From positions 176,308-240,307 of the forward strand of contig NW_019774036.1 of NCBI RefSeq assembly GCF_001039355.2: a stretch of 64,000 nt of DNA. Direction: 5' to 3'. The notes under the pieces were generated by a model. It searched no databases and was not told the DNA's origin. It saw only the letters and a program-made list of their open reading frames with translations. This DNA comes from Lingula anatina. Lineage: Eukaryota; Brachiopoda; Lingulata; Lingulida; Lingulidae. Both the position numbers and the translations under genes were made by a program. Shown one piece after another: positions 39,565 to 49,902 of the stretch. Positions within the stretch are counted from its first letter, which is position 1. Each line of letters starts with the position of its first letter.

Positions 39565-39994
39565 AGGACAGATGCATGTACCAAGCTTAAAGTTTGATGT
39601 ATTTTATATCATAATCTTAAGCCTTTTGTGTTGGGGTTAAACTATCCTTCATGGCATTCCTAGGTTCCGTCACATGAAGGTCCTTGTGTGAAATCTGGGA
39701 TTTGTAACGACACTGTATCCTAAACTTATTATAGTAGTTAAGCCTGGATTATGTACAATAACATCTGAAACACTCTCTCTTTTTTCTGCAGTACTCAAAA
39801 ATATCCTGATTTGAGAAGTCAAGTACAATACATATCTTTTCTCTTCTTAGAGTTAATTGTTAGTTTGTTGCAGTTTAACTGGTTGTTTAGAATTCGACAG
39901 TGTTCATGCCACATCAGTGGCAGCTTTGAACCATTCAGTTACAATGCATTTCTTAAAAACATTGTCATTTCATTTCCCATTCAATGTTACTTAA

Positions 39995-40330
39995 AGGGAT
40001 AATAACTCTTCGTATGATATTTATATTTCACGATAAAAACATTGTGAACAACTCATAGAAATATAATATATTCTATTTTACCACAAAAACGGCAGTTATA
40101 GCTATTATTCTGATATCTGAGCTTGTCTTTAGACCACGTGACCTCCACTGATGGCTATACTCTGATTAAATCTCTTAAGAGATTATAACAAAAAACCAAA
40201 CTTTTTAGAAAAAAAACAGGGACTAGCTTTGAATGTAAAAATGGATTCATTAGCCATTGGTAAATATGGGAAAATTGTTGTTTACTCCAGGAAAATTCAT
40301 TTTTGGCCAAAATGAAGAGTTATTATCCCT
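39995..40330. mobile_element. 336-bp TTAA-target foldback MITE upstream of array copy 1
   Basis: Terminal inverted repeats AGGGATAATAACTCTTC and their complement, with TTAA on both sides (39991-39994 and 40331-40334). The paralogous blocks of copies 2-4 have the empty site ACTTAAAGTG or a close variant. TTAA duplication is typical of piggyBac or Kolobok-type transposition. Confidence 0.93.
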
Positions 40331-40515
40331 TTAAAGTGATTCCACTTTAGACAGAAACATGAAAATTGCGACAAAATAATGGTACCATTAACCTTAAAAC
40401 TAACTTCTATTTGAATATTGCACAACACAGTTAGTAGTTGTCGTTCACTAGTCTGCTAAAGAGGTGTGCCAAAAATAGACGCATCATCTTCGTAACAGTT
40501 ACCGAAAACTGGAAC

Positions 40516-41468
40516 ATGGTGAGTCAACAGTAAAAACGTCAAGTAAACAAGTGTCTGGGTCTTGTAACTGAAAATTTTAACATAATTTTGCAAAAATTTA
40601 CTCTGCATGTATCTCTTTGCATTAAGATTACTCCGTTCCTTTGTTTAAGGAATTCAATCTCTTTTGCTACATGTGTTACTACGCATCGGTAATGGTGGAG
40701 CCGAGAGAAAAAGCCATGTGCGCTGTCTACACCATGGTTAGCCACGGCAGTGTGATTCGCGGTGGAAGCGAAGATTTTGCCAGCGAGCAGTGGTACAAAA
40801 CACACCGATATTTTGGTCGAAACACGAACGCCAGCATTGCAACTGAAGGGAGGAAGTTCCTACAGTTTTTGAAGGAATGGTATGGAATCGACGTGGACGT
40901 TGCCAACGATACCTTGTCAGGGGTTGATCCAACTGCTCTGTTTCTCGAGACTTCTGCGGTCAACATTATTTTTAGACCCTCGGTCCTTCCAGAATATGCT
41001 AATTATGAACTTTATTCGGAGTCGCGTGACACAGAAGTTCGTTTTTATGGTTCCAGGGTTTACGGTAATGGATGGCTAGCTGAGACCGAGAATGAGTTCA
41101 CTGTAACAAAGGGTCGAAATCAGGGCATGGTCGTTCCGGCAAAAAGCGCCATTCGGTTTCAAGATTACTATATGGAACCTGGCGGCATAGGGTTCAATCG
41201 CGAAATTAAACTACATGCAGAAGATCGTGTTCCAACTCTTGTTTTTCCCATCCCCTTGGGTCAACATACTAATCTGACCTGGTATGACGTCACACAAGGG
41301 ACGTACGCTGTCGTCAACCACCACGTCATCAGTCTGACGAAACCCAAGTTGGGTGAAGGCGTAGGGCGCGGAATCTTTTCTCAATGCATGCGTCCAAACG
41401 AGACTGTGAATAATGGTCGAATGGTGATCACCTTTTCCTGTGACAGTTTAGATTATCGTTTGCCATAG
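40516..41468 (+). CDS. Tandem-array secreted protein family, copy 1
   Basis: I do not recognise this family. Exon 1 ends at 40518 with ATG directly against the donor GTGAGT; exon 2 is 40650-41468 after TTTAAG. The product is 273 residues: start Met, EFNLFCYMCYYASVM (a poorer signal peptide than in copies 5-7), then the mature chain CAVYTMVSHGS. Family-conserved blocks are visible: SEQWYKTHRYFGRNTNAS, FLQFLKEWYGI, DTLSG, LYSES, EVRFYGS, EFTV-GRNQGMVVPA, RVPTL..P.PLGQ, and a C-terminal GRMVITFSC...LP. There are N-glycosylation sites (NAS, NDT, NLT, NET), no membrane segment and no known catalytic motif. The AATAAA seen after copies 5-7 is here GACAAAAAT, so the transcript end is uncertain. Probably secreted. 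Confidence 0.75.
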
Positions 41469-41656
41469 ATCAGCTTTGCGTCAATTCAAAAGTTTTGTTT
41501 TCGGGGTAATGTAAACATATACAAACATTTTTATTTTTTGCTTGGCTTTAAGGTTTTAATTTAAGCAAATAGGATTAATTGTTAAGATTGGGCAAGGGAA
41601 ATATGGCAAGGACAAAAATCTGTTGAAGGAAAACACTGGTTGTGTTTGTCAATGAG

Positions 41657-41674
41657 AGAGAGAGAGAGAGAGAG
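41657..41674. repeat. (GA)n microsatellite downstream of copy 1
   Basis: GA run that recurs at the same place after copies 3 (about 46633) and 4 (about 50398), followed each time by a C(C/T)TGCCCT(C/T)TG-type sequence. It is part of the duplicated unit. Confidence 0.85.
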
Positions 41675-42410
41675 CCTGCCCTCTGTTCATTCCCCATGCT
41701 TAGGCAAAGGGAACCTCATCAACTACGAGACAAGTAAGACGATAAATGTAGGAATTAAATTTATTTAAAAATATTATATATTTGAATACAGCGTTAAGAA
41801 TCCAATTCAATCGTTTGTTATAAGCCTTTTGTGTTGGGGTTAAACTATCTTTCATGGCATTCTTAGGTTCCGTCACATGAAGGTCCTTGTGTGAAATCTG
41901 GGATTTGTTACGACACTATATCCTAAACTTATTGTAGCAGTTAAGCCTGGGTTATGTACAGTAACATCTGAAACACTCTCTTTCTCTGCAGTACTAAAAA
42001 TATCCTGATTTGAGAAGTCAAGTACAATACATATCTTTTCTCTTAGAGTTAATTGTTAGTTTGTTGCTGTTTAACTGGTTGTTTAGAATTCGACAGTGTT
42101 CATGCCACATCAGTGGCAGCTTTGAACCATTCAGTTACAGTGCATATCTTAAAAATATTGTCATTTCATTTCCCATTCAATGTTACTCAAAGTGATTCTA
42201 TCTAGACAGAAACATGAAAATTGCGACAAAATAATGGTACCATTAACCTCAAAACTAACTGTATTCTATTTGAATATTGCACAACACGGTTAGTAGTTGT
42301 CGTTCACTAGATGGGAGAGATGTGCCAAAAAGATCCCCAGAGACACATCCGCCACATAATAGTTACCGAAAACTGGAACATGGTGAGTCAACAGTAAATA
42401 CGTCAGGTAA

Positions 42411-42648
42411 AGCCTTGGTCCCTACTACGTTTTGGACGCACGGTTTTAAGTTCCTTGCATCCGGCTAGGACGTAGCTAGATCGCACGTAGCGGCTGTTGA
42501 TCATATCGAAAAGTTTCTACATGCTGTTTGCGTCCTCCAAAAGTCGCACGATGGACGTTCTCCTCACGCACGAACTCCCACGTTTTCCCCTTTTTTTTTG
42601 GCCGTAGACCACACGTAGCAGCCCGTACGTTCGGTTGGGACCTAGGCT
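42411..42648. mobile_element. 238-bp TAA-target foldback MITE in the intron of copy 2
   Basis: Ends AGCCTTGGTCCC and GTTGGGACCTAGGCT are inverted repeats. TAA flanks both sides (42408-42410 and 42649-42651). The copy 1 intron has the empty site AAGTAAACAAG. A 3-bp TAA duplication is typical of PIF/Harbinger-type elements. The same insertion is in copies 3 and 4. Confidence 0.9.
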
Positions 42649-43023
42649 TAAACAAGTGTCTGGGTCTTGAAACTGAAAGTTTTAACATAACTTTGCAAAA
42701 ATATACCCTGCATATATCTCTTGCATTAGGGTTACTCCGTTCCTTTGTTTAAGGAATTCGATCTCTTTTGCTACGTGTGTTACTACGCATCGGTAATAGT
42801 GGAGCCGAGAGAAAAGCCATGTGGGCTGTCTACACTATGGTTAGCCACGGCAGTGTGATTCGCGGTGGAAGCGAAGAATTTGCCAGCGAGCAATGGTACA
42901 AAACACACCGGTATTTTAGTCGAAACACGAACGCCAGCATCGTGGCTGAATGGAGGAAGATCCTACTGTTTTTTAAAGACTGGTACGGCATCAATGTAGT
43001 CGTTGGTGACGATACCTTGTCAG

Positions 43024-43188
43024 CATGGGCGTCCGCGGGGGGGGGGTCTCAATGGGATTACTTGACCCCCCCCTGGAATTTTGGCGGGCACGTCAATTGC
43101 GGTTACCCAGCCAATCATTATCTCCCCCTTCAATGACTTTTGACCCCCCCCCCCCCTTCCCCTGGAAAAATTTCTGCGGACGCTCATG
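43024..43188. mobile_element. 165-bp foldback element inside exon 2 of copy 2
   Basis: Starts CATGGGCGTCCGC and ends GCGGACGCTCATG (inverted repeats), with internal G-run and C-run segments. It is flanked by the 8-bp direct repeat CTTGTCAG (43016-43023 and 43189-43196). Copy 1 has a single CTTGTCAG at 40913-40920. An 8-bp duplication fits hAT-type transposition. Confidence 0.92.
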
Positions 43189-43794
43189 CTTGTCAGCCAT
43201 TCGGTTTCAAGATTACTATATGGAACCTGGCGGCATAGGGTTCAATCGCGAAGAAGCTGATACATGTATATCTAACAGATATTGCGTCTCAGTTGACACC
43301 TGTGAATAAGCGTTAGTATATAGATAACGCCAGCATCCATTAAAGCAATAAAAGCTTTTGTGCGGGCGACTCACTGGTTCAGGTGATCTTAACTTGACTA
43401 ACACGGTGAGAGTAGATAGAAATAATTTCTGTCGAATTTAGAATGTGCACCATATATAGTGTGACGAAAAAGAACGGACTTTGTGAGCAGAAAGGTGTTA
43501 TTTTAAGCACCATTTCCTAATGTTACTCGGTCTGGGCTAGCTAGACAGGCCAGAGTTTCTGAAAGAGAAAACAAAGAGAACATTTGAATCGAATCTTTTC
43601 ATATAATCTGTCAGGTTGCTGAAGGCGTCAAGGCAACCAAGATAAATGTAGGAATTAAATCTATTATAAAAAGAGAAAAAGCACTGTGGGTTTCAAATAC
43701 TTGATGATCAGAGAAAATCGAAAACGTGTATATCAAATACGTCTGCGTACGTCTGCCTACATATCATTTCAAAGATTCATGTTTTCGTGTTTAC

Positions 43795-43825
<31 letters not shown>
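43795..43825. repeat. (CT)n microsatellite
   Basis: CT run immediately before a conserved AACCAAGGAAGATCTCCCAG sequence. The same pair recurs at 47475, 52145, 58645 and 61555. Confidence 0.9.
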
Positions 43826-43831
<6 letters not shown>

Positions 43832-44264
43832 CGGCAAACCAAGGAAGATCTCCCAGAAAACTCGAGTGGTTCTTCAACAAAGACGGCAGTTTAGCCAGGT
43901 GTTCAGTTCTCCTTACTTTCTGTCAAGTACTATAGGGCAATTTTACTAATAACTAATCACTAATACCTAATCAGGCATTGAAAAGATACATAAAATAATG
44001 AATACAAATAATGTGTTTTGCAGAGAACGTCTTCACTAAAAAAACGGCGAATCCACTCACTGCGTGCACCACGTTGCACAAATCCTGATTTTTGGTGAGA
44101 TGAGATACTGCTGAACAGATAGAAAAATACAAGTTATTAAAACCGAGTTTTTGCTAATAGTGTTATCATTATAATCCACATTATTATATAAATACAAAGT
44201 GTCTGGTTTACTGATAAGATGCCTCGTTTGATGAAGGTAATATAGTGTATATCCATTGACTGAC

Positions 44265-44677
44265 AACTGAACAGCGGCGTCGTGAAGTATTCAATTTATA
44301 GACAGTCAAAAAGAGTTAATGGTACCGTTATCTTTTTGCGATTTTCACGTTATAATTCTTGAGCAGCCCGTATGAACAAAGGGTTTAGTGTCTTTATGGA
44401 AAAACTTTAAGTAACCTTTAAAACAGAAATAAACCAGCAGTATTTTATCAGGGAATGCATTCAATGACTGGTCCGAAAAAAAACACTGATTAACCACATA
44501 GGAAGAACAATGACAATTTGGACAACCAGTTACCTACTCAAACAGCATCAAGATAACAATGAAGTCTAAAAATATGGCGTGGATTTGTTGGTGGGTGCTT
44601 TAAAGCAAGAAGTTGTACAAGTTCTTGCCCAAAGCTTAGGCACTTAATAATTTGTAATCTATTCAGCCATTTTATAA
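44265..44677 (-). repeat. Inverted copy of the copy 5 promoter region (first)
   Basis: This segment is the reverse complement of 53023-53442, the region just upstream of exon 1 of copy 5, including a TATAAATT box (complement at 44293-44300). The junctions are at CCATTGACTG on the left and GAAGGTCC on the right. A second inverted copy is at 47960-48370. Confidence 0.88.
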
Positions 44678-45215
44678 TTGAAGGTCCTTGTGTGAAATCT
44701 GGGATTTGTAACGACACTATATCCTAAACTTATTGTAGCAGTTAAGCCTGGATTATGTACAGTAACATCTGAAACACTCTCTTTCTCTGCAGTACTCAAA
44801 AATATCCTTATTTGAGAAGTAAAGTGCAATACATATTTTTTCTCTTCTTAGAGTTAATTGTTAGTTTGTTGCTGTTTAACTGGTTGTTTAGAATTTGACA
44901 GTGTTCATGCCACATCAGTGGCATTTTTGAACCATTCAGTTACAGTGCATATCTTAAAAATATTGTCATTTCACTTCCCATTCAATGTTACTTAAAGTGA
45001 TTCTATCTAGACAGAAACATGAAAATTGCGACAAAATAATGGTACCATTAACCTTAAAACTAATTGTATTCTATTTGAATATTGCACAACACAGTTAGTA
45101 GTTGTCGTTCACTAGATGGGAGAGGTGTGCCAAAAATATCCCCAGAGACACATCCGCCACATAATAGTTACCGAAAACTGGAACATGGTGAGTCAACAGT
45201 AAATACGTCAAGTAA

Positions 45216-45454
45216 AGCCTAGGTCCCAACTACCTTTTGGACGCACGGTTTTAAGTTCCTTGCATCCGGCTAGGACGTAGCTAGATCGCACGTAGCGGCT
45301 GTTGATCATGTCGAAAAGTGTCTAAGTGCTATTTGCGTCCTCCAAAAGTCGCACGATGGACATTCTCCTCACGCGCGAACTCCCACGTTTTCCCCTTTTT
45401 TTTTTGGCCGTAGACCACACGTAGCAGCCCGTACGTTCGGTTGGGACCTAGGCT
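45216..45454. mobile_element. TAA-target foldback MITE in the intron of copy 3
   Basis: Same insertion as at 42411: AGCCTAGGTCCCAAC termini and TAA duplications at 45213-45215 and 45455-45457. Confidence 0.9.
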
Positions 45455-45835
45455 TAAACAAGTGTCTGGGTCTTGAAACTGAAAGTTTTAACATACCTTT
45501 GCAAAAATATACCCTGCATATATCTCTTGCATTAGGGTTACTCCGTTCCTTTGTTTAAGGAATTCAATCTCTTTTGCTACGAGTGTTACTACGCATCGGT
45601 AATACAGTAGTGGAGCCGAGAGAAAAAGCCATGTGCGCTGTCTACACTATGGTTGGCCACGGCAGTGTGATTAGCGGTGAAAGCAAAGAATTTGCCAGCG
45701 AGCAGTGGAACAAAACACACCGGTATTTTGGTCGAAACACGAACGCCAGCATCGTGGCTGAAGGGAGGAAGATCCTACTGTTTTTTATAGACTGGTACGG
45801 CATCGATGTGGTCGTTGGTGACGATACCTTGTCAG

Positions 45836-46112
45836 CATGGGCGTCAGCTGGGGGGGGGGGGATCTCAATGGGATTACTTGACCCCACCCCCCGGAATTTT
45901 GGCGGGCNNNNNNNNNNNNNNNNNNNNNNNNNNNNNNNNNNNNNNNNNNNNNNNNNNNNNNNNNNNNNNNNNNNNNNNNNNNNNNNNNNNNNNNNNNNNN
46001 NNNNNNNNNNNNNNNNNNNNNNNNNNNNNNNNNNNNNNNNNNNNNNNNNNNNNNNNNNNNNNNNNNNNNNNNNNNNNNCCCCCCCCTGGAAAATTTTCTG
46101 CGGACGCTCATG
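45836..46112. mobile_element. Foldback element inside exon 2 of copy 3, with assembly gap
   Basis: Bounded by CTTGTCAG at 45828-45835 and 46113-46120 as in copies 2 and 4. The visible sequence is 106 bases, against 156-165 for the intact copies. The 171 Ns therefore over-represent a gap of roughly 50-60 bases. Confidence 0.85.
45908..46078. other. Assembly gap (171 Ns)
   Basis: Run of N between a G-rich and a C-rich side of an inverted-repeat element, a structure likely to block sequencing. Any open frame drawn across it is meaningless. Confidence 0.99.
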
Positions 46113-47473
46113 CTTGTCAGCCATTCGGTTTCAAGATTACTATATTGAACCTGGCGGCATAGGGTTCAATCCCGAAATTAAACTACATGCAGAAGATCGT
46201 GTTCCAACTCTTTGTTTTTCCGATCCCCTTGGGTCAACACACTGATCTGACCTGATATGACGTCACACAAGGGACGTACGCTGTCGTCAACCACCACGTC
46301 ATTAGTCTGACCAGGCCCGAGCTGGGTGAAGGCGTAGGGCGCGGAATCTTTCTCAATGCATGCGTCCAAACGAGACTATGAATTGTGGTTGGATGGGGAT
46401 CACCTTCTCCTGTGACAGTTTAGATTATCTTGTACCATAGATCAGCTTTTCGTTAATTCAAAAGGTTTTTTCCGGGGTAATATAAACACATACAAGTCTT
46501 TTTTTTTTTTTTTTTTTTTGCTTGGTTTTAAGGTTTAAATTTAAACAAATAGGGATAATTGTAAGGAGTGGGCAAGGGAATTGTGGCAAGGACAAAAATC
46601 TGTTGAAGGAAACACTAGCTCTGTTTGTCAATGAGAGAGAGAGAGAGAGCTTGCCCTCTGTTCATTCCCCATTACCGATGCTTAGGCAAAAGAACCATCA
46701 ACCACGAGGCAAGTAAGACGATAAATGTGGGAATTGAATCTAGTACAAAAATGTAATATTTGAATGCAGCGTTAAGAATCCAATTCAATCGTTTGTTATA
46801 TAAGCAACGTAACTGTTTCAGACACAATCTGAAAATAAAAATACTTTTGGTCTACGTCATTGCATATGTTTCGTTCAAAAAAAGCTGTCACCCCTGTTAA
46901 AAGGAAGGATGGATCTGAGGCACGGGAATATAGGAAGAAGCTGATATATCTTATAGATACTGCGTCTCAGTTGACACCTGTGAATAAGCGTCAGTATATA
47001 GATAGTGCCAGCATCCCTTAATGCAGTAAAAGCTTTTGTGCGGGCGACTCACTGGTTCAGGTGATCTTAACTTGACTAACACGGTGAGAGTAGATAGAAA
47101 TAATTTCTGTCGAATTTAGAATGTGCACCATATATGGTGTGACGAAAAAGAACGGACTTTGTGAGCAGAAAGGTGTTATTTTAAGCACCATTTCCTAATG
47201 TTACTCGGTCTGGGCTAGCTAGACAGGCCAGAGTTTCCGAAAGAGAAAACAAAGAGAACATTTGAATCGAATCTTTTCATATAATCTGTCAGGTTGCTGA
47301 AGGCGTCAAGGCAACCAAGATAAATGTAGGAATTAAATCTATTATAAAAAGAGAAAAAGCACTGTGGGTTTCAAATACTTGATGATCAAAGAAAATCGAA
47401 AACGTGTATATCAAATACGTCTGCGTACGTCTGCCTACATATGATTTCAAAGATTCATGTTTTCGTGTTTACG

Positions 47474-47474
<1 letters not shown>

Positions 47475-47519
<45 letters not shown>
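47475..47519. repeat. (CT)n microsatellite
   Basis: Longer version of the CT run at 43795, in the same position of the duplicated unit. Confidence 0.9.
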
Positions 47520-47525
<6 letters not shown>

Positions 47526-47959
47526 CGGCAAACCAAGGAAGATCTCCCAGAAAACTCGAGTGGTTCTTCAACAAAGACGGCAGTTTAGCCAGGTGTTCAG
47601 TTCTCCTTACTTTCTGTCAAGTACTATAGGGCAATTTTACTAATAACTAATCACTAATAACTAATCAGGCATTGAAAAGATACATAAAATAATGAATACA
47701 AATAATGTGTTTTGCAGAGAACGTCCTTACTAGAAAAAACGGCGAATCCACTCACTGCGTGCACCACGTTGCACAAATCCTGATTTTTGGTGAGATGAGA
47801 TACTGCTGAACAGATAGAAAAATACAAGTTATTAAAACCGAGTTTTTGCTAATAGTGTTATCATTATTATCCACATTATTACATAAATACATAGTGTCTT
47901 GTTTACTGATAAGATGCCTCGTTTGATGAAGGTAATATAGTGTATATCCATTGACTGAC

Positions 47960-48370
47960 AACTGAACAGCGGCGTCGTGAAGTATTCAAATTATGTACAG
48001 TTAAAAAGAGTTAATGGTACCGTTATCTTTTTGCGATTTTCACGTTATAATTCTTGAGCAGCCCGTATGAACAAAGGGTTTAGTGCCTTTATGGAAAAAC
48101 TTTAAGTAACCTTTAAAACAGAAATAAACCAGCAGTATTTTATCAGGGACTGCATTCACTGACTGGTCCGAAAAAAACACTGATTAACCACATAGGAAGA
48201 ACAATGACAATTTGGACAACCAGTTACCTACTCAAACAGCATCAAGATAACAATGAAGTCTAAAAATATGGCGTGGATTTGTTGGTGGGTGCTTTAAAGC
48301 AAGAAGTTGTACAAGTTCTTGCCTAAAGCTTAGGCACTTAATAATTTGTAATCTATTCAGCCATTTTATA
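47960..48370 (-). repeat. Inverted copy of the copy 5 promoter region (second)
   Basis: Paralogue of 44265-44677, again the reverse complement of 53023-53442. The TATA-like box is mutated here (complement reads ACATAATTTG). Confidence 0.87.
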
Positions 48371-48909
48371 ATTGAAGGTCCTTGTGTGAAATCTGGGATT
48401 TGTAACGACACTATATCCTAAACTTATTGTAGCAGTTAAGCCTGGATTATGTACAGTAACATCTGAAACACTCTCTTTCTCTGCAGTACTCAAAAATATC
48501 CTGATTTGAGAAGTCAAGTACAATACATATCTTTTCTCTTCTTAGAGTTAATTGTTAGTTTGTTGCTGTTTAACTGGTTGTTTAGAATTCGACAGTGTTC
48601 ATGCCACATCAGGGGCATTTTTGAACCATTCAGTTACAGTGCATATCTTAAAAATATTGTCATTTCATTTCCCATTCAATGTTACTTAAAGTGATTCTAT
48701 CTAGACAGAAACATGAAAATTGCGACAAAATAATGGTACCATTAACCTTAAAACTAACTGTATTCCATTTGAATATTGCACAACACAGTTAGTAGTTGTC
48801 GTTCACTAGATGGGAGAGGTGTGCCAAAAATATCCCCAGAGACACATCCGCCACATAATAGTTACCGAAAACTGGAACATGGTGAGTCAACAGTAAATAC
48901 TTCAAGTAA

Positions 48910-49365
48910 AGCCTAGGGCTCTGTTCTCACAACTTTTAGATCGATCTATCACTGTGGGGAGTCTCACTAGATTACTGTCAGATAATCCCCCTTAAGTGTC
49001 CGTCCCCGCCTACTACAAGCTTTTAGGGGTAATTAACTTTCGTGTCCGCCCGGCTGACAGCTATTTAGCGTGAACCCCCAGGGAGTTAGGTCGATCCAAT
49101 GTAGGTCGATCTAATCTATGAGAATGGGGTGTAGGTCCCAACTACCTTTTGGACGCACGGTTTTAAGTTCCTTGCATCCGGCTAGGACGTAGCTAGATCA
49201 CACGTAGCGGCTGTTGATCATGTCGAAAAGTTTCTACGTGCTATTTGCGTCCTCCAAAAGTCGCACGATGGACATTCTCCTCACGCGCGAACTCCCACGT
49301 TTTCCCCTTTTTTTTTGGCCGTAGACCACACGTAGCAGCCCGTACGTTCGGTTGGGACCTAGGCT
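48910..49365. mobile_element. TAA-target foldback MITE in the intron of copy 4, with nested insertion
   Basis: Same insertion as in copies 2 and 3 (AGCCTAGG termini, TAA duplications at 48907-48909 and 49366-49368), split by a younger 215-bp element at 48917-49131. Confidence 0.9.
48917..49131. mobile_element. Foldback element, GATCGATCTA family copy 3 (nested)
   Basis: 215-bp inverted-repeat element starting GGCTCTGTTCTCA and ending TGAGAATGGGGTG. It carries TAGATCGATCTA and related sequences and is flanked by TAG (48914-48916 and 49132-49134). Copy 3 shows the uninterrupted site GCCTAGGTCCC. Its motifs match the elements at 30143 and 32878. Confidence 0.9.
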
Positions 49366-49746
49366 TAAACAAGTGTCTGGGTCTTGAAACTGAAAGTTTT
49401 AACATACCTTTGCAAAAATATACCCTGCATATATCTCTTGCATTAGGGTTACTCCGTTCCTTTGTTTAAGGAATTCGATCTCTTTTGCTACGTGTGTTAC
49501 TACGCATCGGTAATACAGTAGTGGAGCCGAGAGAAAAAGCCATGTGGGCTGTCTACACTATGGTTAGCCACGGCAGTGTGATTAGCGGTGAAAGCGAAGA
49601 ATTTGCCAGCGAGCAGTGGTACAAAACACACCGGTATTTTGGTCGAAACACGAACGCCAGCATCGTGGCTGAAGGGAGGAAGATCCTACTGTTTTTTAAA
49701 GACTGGTACGGCATCGACGTGGTCCTTGGTGACGATACCTTGTCAG

Positions 49747-49902
49747 CATGGGCGTCCGCAGGGGGGGTCTCAGTGGGATTACTTGACCCCCCCCCCCTGG
49801 AATTTTGGCGGGCACGTTAATTGCGGTTACCCAGCCAATCATTATCTCCCCCTTCAATGACATTTGACCCCCCCCCTGGAAATTTTTCTGCGGACGCTCA
49901 TG
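49747..49902. mobile_element. 156-bp foldback element inside exon 2 of copy 4
   Basis: Starts CATGGGCGTCCGCAG, ends CTGCGGACGCTCATG, with CTTGTCAG duplications at 49739-49746 and 49903-49910. Immediately after the right duplication the gene resumes 228 nt further on, at CCATTAGGTTTC. Confidence 0.93.

Larger units (their letters stand above)
39622..43252. repeat. Tandem duplication unit carrying array copies 1 and 2
   Basis: The sequence starting AAGCCTTTTGTGTTGGGG at about 39622 recurs at about 41821 and stays alignable through promoter, exon 1, intron and exon 2. Differences are mainly inserted elements: 39995-40330 only in copy 1; 42411-42648 and 43024-43188 only in copy 2. Confidence 0.85.
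42380..43252 (+). pseudogene. Array copy 2, disrupted
   Basis: The ATG|GTGAGT exon 1 end is kept (42380-42382) and exon 2 starts at about 42749. It is dead by several criteria: one A is missing before the first mature residues, which shifts the frame; the first conserved Cys codon is TGG; the central 228 nt are deleted next to a foldback insertion (43024-43188); and homology stops at about 43252, losing the C-terminal third. It shares the insertion and deletion with copies 3 and 4. Confidence 0.88.
45185..46440 (+). pseudogene. Array copy 3, disrupted
   Basis: Exon 1 ATG at 45185-45187 with GTGAGT; exon 2 from about 45561. A 5-nt insertion in the signal-peptide region puts TAG in frame. The foldback insertion and 228-nt deletion are shared with copies 2 and 4. 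An extra T in AACTCTTTG shifts the frame again, TGG is TGA in the conserved WYDVT block, and one T is missing at GGAATCTTTC. Part of the inserted element is hidden by Ns. Confidence 0.9.
43253..46936. repeat. Segmental duplication unit, first copy (~3.7 kb)
   Basis: Near-identical in order and sequence to 46937-50702. Each unit holds the post-gene block, a CT microsatellite, the inverted promoter segment, the array promoter, exon 1 and a disrupted exon 2. A third post-gene block follows at 50703-52620. Confidence 0.88.

Noticed and set aside
43686-43949. Repeated short frames containing PGKPRKISQK after CT runs (also near 47521, 52186, 58741, 61666)
   Set aside because: The frames are opened by CT repeats, differ in frame between copies and stop soon after. 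The conservation is explained by segmental duplication, not protein selection.
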